A stretch of DNA of 45,368 nucleotides from assembly GCA_964248625.1 (NCBI GenBank), contig CAXTZG010000018.1, positions 1 to 45,368 of the forward strand. Direction: 5' to 3'. Below, piece after piece: positions 14,938 through 23,043 of this stretch. The notes beneath the pieces are model-generated. The model was not told the DNA's origin. It worked only from the letters and a program-made list of their open reading frames with translations, and ran no database searches. Made by a program: the position numbers and the translations under genes. The DNA comes from Lichenicola sp964248625 (GTDB lineage: Bacteria > Pseudomonadota > Alphaproteobacteria > Acetobacterales > Acetobacteraceae). How positions within the stretch are numbered: the first letter of the stretch is position 1; each line of letters begins with the position of its first letter.

Positions 14938-15855
14938 ATGCGGCAGTTGATCCGGAGCGGCTGGGCGAGATCAATCTTCCCCGGGCCCGTGCGCGCGGCC
15001 CTGGCGGGGGTGGCGGCCTCTGCCCTGCTGGCGGGCTGCGCCACCCCGCCGCCTGCCAGCGATCCGGAGGCGCTCGCCGACTACAAGGCGACCAACGATC
15101 CGTTCGAGCCGACCAACCGCGTGTTCTACGCGGTCAATGACGGGCTGCTGACCTACGTGCTGACCCCGGTGGCGCGCGGCTACAACTACGTGCTGCCGGC
15201 GCCGGTGCGCACCGGCATCCACAACGTGCTGAACAATCTCGGGGCACCGGTGCAGTTCGCCAACGACGTGCTGGAAACCAAGCCGCGTCGCGCCGGCGAC
15301 ACCTTCATGCGCTTCCTGATCAACTCGACGGCCGGGGTCGGCGGCGTGCTCGACGTGGCCAAGCACGTCGGCTATCCGGACCATTCCGCCGACGGCGCGA
15401 CCACGCTGGCGCTCTGGGGCATCCCGGCCGGCCCCTATCTTTATCTGCCGGTGTTCGGCCCGTCGGGCGTGCGGGACGGCGTCGGCCGCGGCCTGGACAC
15501 GCTGGTCAGCCCCTATACCTGGGTCGCCTTCAACGGCATCAACCACCTCAACTCGATCTCGACCGGCCTCGCCGCCGTCGACGCCATCGCGCCGCACATC
15601 GACGACCTCAAGAAGCTGAACGAGGGCGCGCTCGATCCCTATGCGACGCAGCGCTCGCTCTACCGGCAGCTGCAGAAGACCAACCAGGACGCCGCGCGCA
15701 ACGACCATCGCGCGACCGTGCCGGACTGGTATCCGGACGCGACCAGCACGGTCGGGCAGCGGCCGCCATCGGACAGCGGCAATACCGGGCGCGGCAGCCT
15801 GCCGGCGCCGACCATCAGCCCCGTCGTGAGCAAGGCGGGGCTGCAGGGACAGTAA
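14938..15855 (+). CDS. mlaA: MlaA-type outer-membrane lipoprotein
   Basis: Part of the Mla system that moves mislocalised phospholipids from the outer leaflet back to the inner membrane. 305 residues. The signal ends in ALLAGCATPPP, a lipobox. The VacJ/MlaA body starts at NDPFEPTNRVFYAVNDGLL, has FANDVLETKPRRAGDTFMRFLINSTAG and the GIPAGPYLYLPVFGPSGVRDGVG signature, and ends in a Ser/Pro tail. ATG 14938 has a GAGACAAGGG region upstream. It follows the dioxygenase by 105 bases, so it may be separately transcribed. The other mla genes are not in this window. Confidence 0.93.
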   Translation: MRQLIRSGWARSIFPGPVRAALAGVAASALLAGCATPPPASDPEALADYKATNDPFEPTNRVFYAVNDGLLTYVLTPVARGYNYVLPAPVRTGIHNVLNNLGAPVQFANDVLETKPRRAGDTFMRFLINSTAGVGGVLDVAKHVGYPDHSADGATTLALWGIPAGPYLYLPVFGPSGVRDGVGRGLDTLVSPYTWVAFNGINHLNSISTGLAAVDAIAPHIDDLKKLNEGALDPYATQRSLYRQLQKTNQDAARNDHRATVPDWYPDATSTVGQRPPSDSGNTGRGSLPAPTISPVVSKAGLQGQ

Positions 15856-15872
15856 AGCCACGGCGCTGCCCT

Positions 15873-15898
15873 GGACCCGGATCAGGGATCCAGGGTCC
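15873..15898. terminator. Bidirectional hairpin between mlaA and the GH3 gene
   Basis: GGACCC-GGATC, a 3-base loop, then GATCC-(A)-GGGTCC: 11 base pairs with one bulged A. It lies 17 bases after the mlaA stop, and its left arm covers the stop codon (15882-15884) of the converging glycosidase gene. No T-run is present. Confidence 0.55.
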
Positions 15899-18142
15899 GA
15901 GGCGACAGGAAAGCAAACACGGTCTGCACGATGCTGCTGGACGAGGTGGCGAGGCGGAACGGATAGCGGCCGGCCTTGATCACCCAGCGGTCGGCGCTCC
16001 CGTCGAACTCGGCCAGCAGGCGCGGATCGCCGGTGATGGCGACGTGCCTGGTCTCGCCCGGCTGCAGACGCAGCTTGGTGAAGCCGATCAGCCGCGCCGG
16101 CGCCTCGCCGCGGTCGAGCAGCCCGAGATAAAGCTGCGGCACGACGGCGCCGGCACGGCTGCCGGTGTTGGTCACGTCGAACGTGACGGTCGGGGTGTCG
16201 GGCGACGTGACGGCCAGGCCGGAGAAAGCGAAGCTGGTGTAGCCGAGCCCGTAGCCGAACGGGAACAGCGGCGTCAGGCGCTGCTTCTGGAACCATTTAT
16301 AGCCAACAGCCGCACCCTCGATGTCGTAGTTCACGTGGAGGTCGCGGCCATTCCGGGCGGGGGCGTCGAGCACGGGCCGCGGCAGCTGCTGTTCCGAGGC
16401 GGGAAAGCTGATCGGCAGGCGGCCGGACGGGTCGACCGCGCCGAACAGGATGTCGGCGATGGCGGCCCCGCCGCCGGAGCCCGGATACCAGGCCTCGAGC
16501 ACGCCCTTCACCTGGTGCAGCCATGGCATCAGCACGGCGCCGCCGCTCTCGACGACGACGATGGTGTTCGGGTTCGCCCTGGCCACCGCACGGACCAGCG
16601 CGTCCTGGTTCACGCCGGTCTGGCGGTCGGCAGGCAGCGACAGGCTGGCGGCGTCGACGGACTCGGTCAGCCACTGGTTGACGAAGACGATGGCGACACG
16701 CGCTTTCGCGGCCGCCGCCGCAGCCCGGGCCGGATCGGCCCCGGTGTCGTAGGCAAAGCGCGTCGCGGGTGCTGCGAGCCGCATGGCTGCCAGCGGCGAG
16801 GACGGGTTCCAGATCAGCGGCCGCGGGAACCCGGTATCGGCGTCGACCGGCGGCGCCGGACCTCCGACCGGCCAGACCACGGACGAGCCGCCGCCTTCCA
16901 GCACGCCCGCGGCCGCGTTCGAGCCGATGACCGCCACCGACCCGACGGTCCGGGAAAGCNNNNNNNNNNGATCGCCTCCTGCTCGACCGCCCGCGCCACC
17001 GCGGCGTCCGCGCCGGCGTCAATCGGCACCGTTGGCGCCGCCGGGTCGTCGAACAGGCCGTGGGCGAACTCCGAACGCAGGATGCGATGCGCCATGTCGC
17101 CCAGGCGGCGTGACGTCACGGTGCCGGCGCGGAGGGCGGCCCGCAGCGGCGCACCGAAGAAGCGGCCGCCATTGGCCTGATCAAAGAAGCTGCCGGACTC
17201 CTGGTCCAGCCCGGCATTGGCATCGGTCGCGGCATGCACCGCGCCCCAGTCCGACATCACCCAGCCCTTGAAGCCCCAGTCGCGCTTGAGCGTCCGGTTC
17301 AGCAGCATGTCGCTGCCGCAGGCCTGCACGCCGTTGACGCGGTTGTAGGCGCACATCACGGCACCCGGATCGCCGACATCGAGCGCCAGCTCGAAGGCCA
17401 GCAGGTCGCTCTGCCGCGCCGCCGCCCAGTCGATGTCGGACGAAAGCGCGGTGCGTCCGGTTTCCTGGTCGTTGAGGGCCCAGTGCTTGATCGTGGAAAG
17501 CACGTGCTGCGACTGGATGCCGCGCACCTGCTCGCCCGTCATGATCCCGGCCAGCAGCGGATCCTCGCCCGCATACTCGAAGTTGCGCCCGTTGCGGGGC
17601 TCGCGGGCCAGGTTGACGCCGCCGGCGAGCAGGACGTTGAAGCCCAGACGATGCGCCTCCCGGCCGATCATCGCGCCGCCGCGATAGGCGGCGTCGCGGT
17701 TCCAGGTGGCGGCGGTGGCGAGGCCGGACGGCAGCGCGGTCGCATAGCCGGCAGGGCCGCGACTCGGCCGGCGGGTCGTGCCGTCGACCGGATCGGCGAC
17801 CCCGATGCCGCCATCGCTTTCCTGCAGCGCCGGAACCCCGAGCGGGTCGATGCCCGGCACGAAGCCGGCCGATCCGATGGCGCCGTGCGGGACCACGTTG
17901 GCCGGATGCAGGACGCTCGAAGCAACGGCGTAGTCGCCCCGGACGATCCGCAGCCGCTGCGTGTCCGACAGCCGCTGTTCCAGCAGCGCGGCACGACGGT
18001 CCGGCGACAGGGCCGGGTCCATCCAGGGCCTGGCTGAGGCGGACCCGGTTGCGGCGGCCTTCGGCGCCTGGGCTCGACAGCAGGCGGCAGGCATCAGCGC
18101 GGCGCAGATCATGAGCAGGCTTCCGCCGGTCCGCGAGGCCAT
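15882..18142 (-). CDS. Exported GH3 beta-glucosidase-type glycosidase (interrupted by N gap)
   Basis: A retaining exo-glycosidase of family GH3, probably periplasmic or outer-membrane. The signal peptide is at 1-27 (LLMICAALMPAACCRAQA). The TIM-barrel domain has DGGIGVAD, KHWALNDQETGR (conserved Lys-His) and WVMSDWGAVHAATDAN, with the nucleophile Asp in SDW. Domain 2 follows the N gap (VAVIGSNAAAGVLEGGGS, ESGGAVLMPWL). A C-terminal fibronectin-III-like domain begins at FPFGYGLGYTSF. About 753 codons are visible. The conserved VLLKN-x-LPL segment should lie in the gap. It heads a leftward group with DUF2142, GT2 and YggT genes. Confidence 0.9.
16960..16969. other. Assembly gap (10 N) inside the GH3 gene
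   Basis: The frame on the two sides differs. The family segment expected here (about 10 residues around VLLKN and LPL) is longer than the gap, so roughly 20 or more bases are probably missing. Confidence 0.97.
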
Positions 18143-18197
18143 CAGCCGCCCCGGAACGCATCCGGTTGCCCGGAGGGCGATCGCCGTATCGGCGGCT

Positions 18198-19589
18198 TCA
18201 GGCATAGCGGGCCAGCAGGGTCGCGGGCACGACGCACCAGACCAGCAGGAGGAAGCCGGCAGCGAACCGGCGGTGCGCCGGCGGCGGCACCCCGGCCGGA
18301 TCGACACGTGGCAGCAGCAGCGTCGAGAACAGCAGCGGCGGCAGCAGGTAGCGGCCCTGCACGCCCTCGATCAGCGCGCCGCCGACCGGCGTCCAGACCA
18401 GGTAGAACAGCGCGAAGATCATGGCCACGGAGCCTGCCAGCAGGATGGCGATCGCCCATCCTGCGCCGGCTGACCGCAACGGCGATGGCGATGGCGATGG
18501 CGATGGCGCCGGGGGCCATCGATCGGCGCCGACGGCACAGCACAGGCACAGAAGCGCGGCCGCATAGAAGGAGGCCGGCAGCACCGTATCCAGCAGGCCG
18601 AGCACCCCGATGGTCTCGCGCGCAAGGGTGGGGCCGAACACGTGCAGCGTTTGGAACGCGACCAGCCCCGCATGCAGCGGATGCGTCAGCACCAGGCCAA
18701 GCTGCCGGGACGGCGACACCCCTGCCCGCTGCAGGCCTCCCATCAGCGGGATGGCGACGACCGTGAGCCAGCCCAGCGAGACCAGCAGGGCGGCGACCGA
18801 GGCGGCGAGGCCGGCCCGGCTCCGCCCGCACGCGGCACCCAGCCAGGCCGGGATCAGGCCGAACAGGATGGAAGGCAGCTTCGCCGCGCCGAGCAGGCCG
18901 AGCAGCAGGCCGATGCCGATCCAGCCGGCGGTCGTGCCGGGCGCCTGCGCGTCGCGTCGCGACAGCCACGCGGCGGCGAGCGCGGCGCTCGCCAGCATCG
19001 GGCCCTCCTGCGAGCAGGAGCCGAACAGCGACAGCGTCATCGGCAGGCTGAGCAGCAGGAACAGCACGAGCCGGCCGCGTCGGGCGATGCCGAGCGCCAG
19101 TGCTGCCAGCGCCACCGAGACCAGGCCCTGGGCGATCCGGCCGGCCCGCAGCGAGGCGGCGAGGCTGGCGCTGCAGAGCCGCGAGGCGTCGATGGCGAGT
19201 GCTGCCGGCAGGTAGAAGACCGGCGGATAGACCGCGGTGTTGCCGAAGAAGGCCGCCACCGGACGGCTGGTCCATCCCGCACGCCGCAGCGCGGCCCGGG
19301 CCCGATACCAGTGGACGGTCTCGCCCGCGGCCGGCGGCTGGTCGAGGCCGCGCGCGAAACGCACGGCGCTCCCGGGGAGCAGGCCGTTCAGCACGTCCGG
19401 CCGGCCCGCAGCCAGGACGCCGCCCTGGCCGAGCTGGACCGCGCGCAGGAAGTGGGCGTCCTCGTCGGCGACCTGCATGGGCGGGGTCGCGACCGCCAGG
19501 AACGCCACCATCGGCAGGGCGCCCAGACCATAGATCAGCCACAACGGCAGCACCGGGACCCTGGCACGGCGCACCGTGCCGAGGGGCAT
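18198..19589 (-). CDS. DUF2142-family polytopic membrane protein
   Basis: 463 residues with about ten to twelve hydrophobic segments. It resembles GT-C-type polyprenyl-linked sugar transferases of the DUF2142 family. The first loop has the VADEDAHFLRA motif, which carries the acidic pair typical of such enzymes. A later loop ends in EGVQGRYLLPPLL, a family hallmark. A Pro-Ser repeat (PSPSPSPSP) encoded by a hexanucleotide repeat lies in a loop between late helices. ATG 19589 overlaps the stop of the GT2 gene (TGATG). Likely partner: that GT2 makes a polyprenyl-phosphate sugar and this protein uses it on the periplasmic face (inference). Confidence 0.8.
   Translation of the reverse strand: MPLGTVRRARVPVLPLWLIYGLGALPMVAFLAVATPPMQVADEDAHFLRAVQLGQGGVLAAGRPDVLNGLLPGSAVRFARGLDQPPAAGETVHWYRARAALRRAGWTSRPVAAFFGNTAVYPPVFYLPAALAIDASRLCSASLAASLRAGRIAQGLVSVALAALALGIARRGRLVLFLLLSLPMTLSLFGSCSQEGPMLASAALAAAWLSRRDAQAPGTTAGWIGIGLLLGLLGAAKLPSILFGLIPAWLGAACGRSRAGLAASVAALLVSLGWLTVVAIPLMGGLQRAGVSPSRQLGLVLTHPLHAGLVAFQTLHVFGPTLARETIGVLGLLDTVLPASFYAAALLCLCCAVGADRWPPAPSPSPSPSPLRSAGAGWAIAILLAGSVAMIFALFYLVWTPVGGALIEGVQGRYLLPPLLFSTLLLPRVDPAGVPPPAHRRFAAGFLLLVWCVVPATLLARYA
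18481..18508. repeat. Hexanucleotide repeat inside the DUF2142 gene
   Basis: Four exact copies of GGCGAT plus a partial copy. On the coding strand they encode alternating Ser-Pro. Copy-number change would keep the frame (6-base unit) and only alter the length of a loop. Confidence 0.85.
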
Positions 19590-20569
19590 CACGGCGTGAA
19601 GGCCGGGTCGGTTTCCGGAGCCGGGTGGGCCAGGTAGGTCAGGCGCTTGAACTCGAGCCGGCCCCGCGTGACGCTGTCCAGGATCAGGCCGCACACGAAG
19701 CTGAGGCAGGCGATCAGCACCAGCCCCAGCGCCAGCACGGCACTCGGCAGCCTCGGCACGCTGCGGGTGCGGAAGAACTCCACCACCACCGGCACGCCGA
19801 GCGCGAAGCCGGCCAGCAGCGCCAGCAGCCCGATGCACGAGAAGAAGGCAAGCGGGCGTTCCTGCTTCATCAGCACGACGATGGTGCGCAGGATGCGGAC
19901 GCCGTCGCGATAGGTGCGCAGCTTCGAGGTCGAGCCTTCCTGGCGCTCGATGTAGCGGGTTGGCAGCTCGGCGATCGGCATGCGCAGCTCGAGCGCGTGC
20001 ACGGTGAGCTCGGTCTCGGTCTCGAAGCCGGACGACAGGGCCGGAAACGACTTCACGAAGCGGCGCGAGAACACCCGGTAGCCGGACAGCATGTCCGACA
20101 GACGCTTGCCGAAGATGGTGGTGACCAGGCCGGTGAGCACGCGGTTGCCGAGCACGTGGCCGCGGCGATAGGCGGCGGTGCGATCGGTGACGCGGGCGGC
20201 GTTGACCATGTCCAGCCCGCCCTCGCGCAGCCGCCGGATCAGGGTCGGCGCGGCGGCGGAATCGTAGGTGCCGTCGCCATCGACCAGCACGTAGAAGTCG
20301 GCCTCGATGTCGGCGAACATGCGCCGGACCACGTGGCCCTTGCCCTGCAGCGTTTCCAGCCGCACCACCGCGCCGGCGGCGCGGGCGACGGCCCGGGTTT
20401 CGTCGCTGGAGTTGTTGTCGTAGACGTAGACGGTGGCGTCCGGCAGGGCTGTGCGGAAGTCGCGCACCACCTGGGCGATCGCGACGGCTTCGTTGTAGCA
20501 GGGGATCAGCACGGCGACGCGCCCGGCTCCGGCCATGCCGAGCTGGTGCACCGGCGCCGTGAGGCTCAC
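19589..20569 (-). CDS. GT2 glycosyltransferase, polyprenyl-phosphate type
   Basis: Probable dolichyl/polyprenyl-phosphate sugar synthase-like enzyme at the inner membrane. The GT-A domain has AVLIPCYNEAVAIAQVV and VYVYDNNSSDET, the metal-binding DGDGTYD, and DMLSGYRVFSRRFV near the acceptor site. Two C-terminal hydrophobic segments (about residues 230-255 and 270-290) anchor it, as in GtrB/ArnC-type enzymes. GTG 20569 overlaps the YggT stop (GTGA); ATG 20536 is an alternative that loses 11 residues. The downstream DUF2142 protein overlaps by one base, so the two are probably translated together. Confidence 0.87.
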   Translation of the reverse strand: MSLTAPVHQLGMAGAGRVAVLIPCYNEAVAIAQVVRDFRTALPDATVYVYDNNSSDETRAVARAAGAVVRLETLQGKGHVVRRMFADIEADFYVLVDGDGTYDSAAAPTLIRRLREGGLDMVNAARVTDRTAAYRRGHVLGNRVLTGLVTTIFGKRLSDMLSGYRVFSRRFVKSFPALSSGFETETELTVHALELRMPIAELPTRYIERQEGSTSKLRTYRDGVRILRTIVVLMKQERPLAFFSCIGLLALLAGFALGVPVVVEFFRTRSVPRLPSAVLALGLVLIACLSFVCGLILDSVTRGRLEFKRLTYLAHPAPETDPAFTP

Positions 20570-20886
20570 GAAAAGAACTGCTGCGTCGAATGGGTGAGGA
20601 TGGCGGTCTCGATCGCGATCAGCAGCGGCACCGCGAGATACTGCAGCACCAGCAGCACCACCAGCGGGCTGAGATCGACGTTGCCGAACTGCGGCAGGAT
20701 GCGACGCACCGGCCCCAGCACCGGCTCGGTGGCCCGGTAAAGGAACTCGCCGATGGTCCGGACCAGCCGGTTGCGGCTGTCGAGCACCTGAAAGGCGAAC
20801 AGCAGACTGAACAGGCAGGAGATCAGCAGCACCGCCACGTAGATGCGGATCAGCAGGTAGAGCAGTGCGAAGATGGCCGTGATCAC
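20566..20886 (-). CDS. YggT-family membrane protein
   Basis: 106 residues with two hydrophobic segments (about 3-30 and 71-95). They flank an amphipathic loop carrying the family motif EFLYRATEPVLGPVRRILP and VDLSPLVVLLVLQYL. YggT proteins are small inner-membrane proteins linked to osmotic response and, in some bacteria, cell division; the exact function is unsettled. The start is GTG 20886 with AAGGA 8 bases upstream. The first gene of the leftward YggT-GT2-DUF2142 run; the stop overlaps the GT2 start. Confidence 0.88.
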   Translation of the reverse strand: MITAIFALLYLLIRIYVAVLLISCLFSLLFAFQVLDSRNRLVRTIGEFLYRATEPVLGPVRRILPQFGNVDLSPLVVLLVLQYLAVPLLIAIETAILTHSTQQFFS

Positions 20887-20985
20887 GGCAGGCGGTCCTT
20901 ATGTCGAGGCTGCGCGGCAGGCTACCGGCCCGGCCCGGCCCGCGCAACAATCCGCCCCTGCCCGGCGGCGATCCGTTCACGGCCC

Positions 20986-21013
20986 TTGACTTGGGCCTCG
21001 CCTTGGCTACTTT
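20986..21013 (+). promoter_or_regulatory. Promoter of the tRNA-Ala gene
   Basis: TTGACT (20986-20991) and TACTTT (21008-21013) with 16-base spacing, ending 16 bases before the tRNA. The -35 differs from consensus at one base. It is located in an otherwise GC-rich gap. Confidence 0.65.
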
Positions 21014-21029
21014 CCGGCCCTCGCATGGC

Positions 21030-21105
21030 GGGGCTGTAGCTCAGTTGGGAGAGCGCCTCGTTCGCAATGAGGAGGTCAGCGGTTCGATCCCGCTCAGCTC
21101 CACCA
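21030..21105 (+). tRNA. tRNA-Ala (anticodon CGC)
   Basis: 76 bases with CCA encoded. The acceptor GGGGCTG pairs with CAGCTCC (one G-T pair). The D arm is GCTC-AGTTGGGA-GAGC. The anticodon stem CCTCG/TGAGG holds loop TTCGCAA, so the anticodon is CGC (reads GCG, a favoured codon in high-GC genomes). The T arm is AGCGG-TTCGATC-CCGCT. All cloverleaf arms pair. It is convergent with the GH4 gene 66 bases away. No integrase gene or repeated tRNA 3' end was noticed nearby, so I see no sign of an island inserted here. Confidence 0.97.
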
Positions 21106-21171
21106 CCGCCCTGCAGACTGCCCCGAAACCCCGTCGAGGACGTCGTCGCGATCAGCGGGGCGCGATCCGTC

Positions 21172-22974
21172 TCACGCGAACAGCGCCTCCGGAAGCCAGG
21201 CGCGATGCGCTTCCAGCAGCTCGTCGACGAGCTTGCTGATCTGATCGAGATCGAGTTCGGCTGCGGTGTGCGGGTCGAGCATGGCCGCGTGATAGACATG
21301 CTCGCGACGGCCGGTCAGGGCCGCTTCCACGGCCAGCGCCTGCACGTTGACGTTGGTCTGCATCAGCGACGCAAGCTGCAGCGGCAGGCGGCCGACGCGG
21401 ACCGGGTGCAGGCCGGTGCCGTCCACCAGGCACGGCACCTCGACGCAGGCCTCCTTCGGCAGGTTGTCGATCAGCCCGTCATTGGGAACGTTGCCGTAGA
21501 TCACCGCCGGGCGGCCGGTCTCGATCGCGTTGATGATGGTGCCGCCATACTCGTTGCTGCGCACCACGCGAAGCGGGCGCGCCGGATCCTGCAGGTCGCG
21601 TTCCAGGCTCTTCCAGTCGGCGATCTGCAGCTCGCAGCGGCGCGGGTACTCGTCGAGCGGGATGTTGAGCCGGCCGATCAGCTCCTTGCGGTTCTGCTTG
21701 ATGTACCACGGCACGTATTCGGCGAAATGCTCGCTCGATTCGGTCACGAAATAGCCGAACCGCTTGAGCAGGTCGTAGCGCACCCGGTTGTGCGGCGGCA
21801 CGCGGCCTTCCGCCGCCACCTGCCGGATGCGCGGATACAGATCCTGGCCGCCGCTCGCGAAGCGCAGATAGAACGCCATGTGGTTGATGCCGGCCGCCAG
21901 GTAGTCGATCTGCTCGACCGGCACGCCGATATCCTGTGCCAGCTCGGCCGCGGTGCCCTGCACGCTGTGGCACAGGCCGACGGTCTGGATGCGGCTGGAG
22001 CGGGCGAGCGCCCAGCAGTTCATCGCCATCGGGTTGACGTAGTTGAGATGCAGCACGTCCGGGCAGCGCCGCTCCATCTCGGCCACCATGCCGGTCAGCA
22101 CCGGGATCGTGCGCAGCGCGCGCATGATGCCGCCGATGCCGAGCGTGTCGCCGATGGTCTGACGCAGACCGAACCGGTTGGGGATCTCGAAATCGGTGAC
22201 GGTGCCGGGTCGGTAGCCACCGACCTGGATCATGTTGATCGCGTAGTCGGCGCCGTCCAGCGCGCGCCCCAGATCCGTGGTGGTCTCGATCCGCGCCTGC
22301 ACGCCGAGCATCTGCACGATCCGCCTTGCCACGACCTCGGACACCCGCAGGCGTTCGGGGTCGATGTCGTAGAGGCAGATGTGGCTTGCCGACAGCGCGG
22401 GCTCGCTCAGGATGTCGCCGAGCAGGTTCTTGGCAAACACCGTGCTGCCGGCGCCGATGAAGGTGATCCGCAGGGCGGTGGAGGCGTGGCGAAGCGGCTG
22501 GCGTTCGGAAGCGGAACTCCAGCCGCCCATCGTCGGGCTCCGATCGATTGTGGCGGCGGCGCGTGCGGCGGCGCGTGCCAGCGCCTGCGCGGCATTCTCC
22601 TCGCGCGCCCGGTCGCGCACCGGGGCATAGATGTCGAGCTGCTTCTCCTGCCCGGTGGCATCGACGGCAACCAGCACCACCGCGCCGTCGAGCAGCTCGT
22701 CGGTGGTCGCCACGACCGCGCAGTCGATGACAAAGGCGGCCGGGATGGTGACGCTGCCGGTGACGTCGAGACGCGGCCCGGCAGGCGCCGTGCTCAGCAG
22801 GACGGTCTGGCCGCGCCGGGCCTGGATCTGCAGGTCGGCGCCGTATTGACCGTCGCGGCTCCTGACCGCCCACCCGCTGATCAGGCCGGGCAGGCTGAAG
22901 CCGTCGATCGCGCCGTAGAGGTCGGAGGCTTCGGCCGGCTGGCGCTCGTCCGGCGGATCGGCCGCATCCTGCAT
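21172..22974 (-). CDS. GH4 NAD-dependent glycosidase (alpha-galactosidase/glucuronidase type) with extra N-terminal module
   Basis: Residues 168-600 form a GH4 enzyme, which works by NAD-dependent redox at C3 and needs Mn. The Rossmann motif is FIGAGSTVF (172-180). NPMAMN (315-320) and the metal-binding Cys336 in LCHSVQG and His366 in GINHMAFY are all present. Residues 20-115 are an added module (GAIDGFSLPGLISGWAV) resembling ones in nearby glycosyltransferases, joined by an Ala-rich helix (121-142). GH4 enzymes are usually cytosolic and about 430-460 residues, so the fusion is unusual. ATG 22974 has GGAG upstream. It is last in the leftward polysaccharide run. Confidence 0.88.
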   Translation of the reverse strand: MQDAADPPDERQPAEASDLYGAIDGFSLPGLISGWAVRSRDGQYGADLQIQARRGQTVLLSTAPAGPRLDVTGSVTIPAAFVIDCAVVATTDELLDGAVVLVAVDATGQEKQLDIYAPVRDRAREENAAQALARAAARAAATIDRSPTMGGWSSASERQPLRHASTALRITFIGAGSTVFAKNLLGDILSEPALSASHICLYDIDPERLRVSEVVARRIVQMLGVQARIETTTDLGRALDGADYAINMIQVGGYRPGTVTDFEIPNRFGLRQTIGDTLGIGGIMRALRTIPVLTGMVAEMERRCPDVLHLNYVNPMAMNCWALARSSRIQTVGLCHSVQGTAAELAQDIGVPVEQIDYLAAGINHMAFYLRFASGGQDLYPRIRQVAAEGRVPPHNRVRYDLLKRFGYFVTESSEHFAEYVPWYIKQNRKELIGRLNIPLDEYPRRCELQIADWKSLERDLQDPARPLRVVRSNEYGGTIINAIETGRPAVIYGNVPNDGLIDNLPKEACVEVPCLVDGTGLHPVRVGRLPLQLASLMQTNVNVQALAVEAALTGRREHVYHAAMLDPHTAAELDLDQISKLVDELLEAHRAWLPEALFA

Positions 22975-23043
22975 CTGGTGGTCTCCGCCATCACGCGTCT
23001 GGCCGAGACTAGTCCCAGACCGCAAGGCTTGTCTCGATCAGGA

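Noticed and set aside
15882..18142. GH3 gene as a frameshifted pseudogene
   Set aside because: The only frame change is at the N gap, and all motifs on both sides are intact.
18481..18508. CRISPR-like or minisatellite array
   Set aside because: Only four 6-base units inside a coding region, with no spacers.
21030..21171. tRNA-Ala as an integration site for a genomic island
   Set aside because: No integrase gene and no second copy of the tRNA 3' end were noticed in the window.
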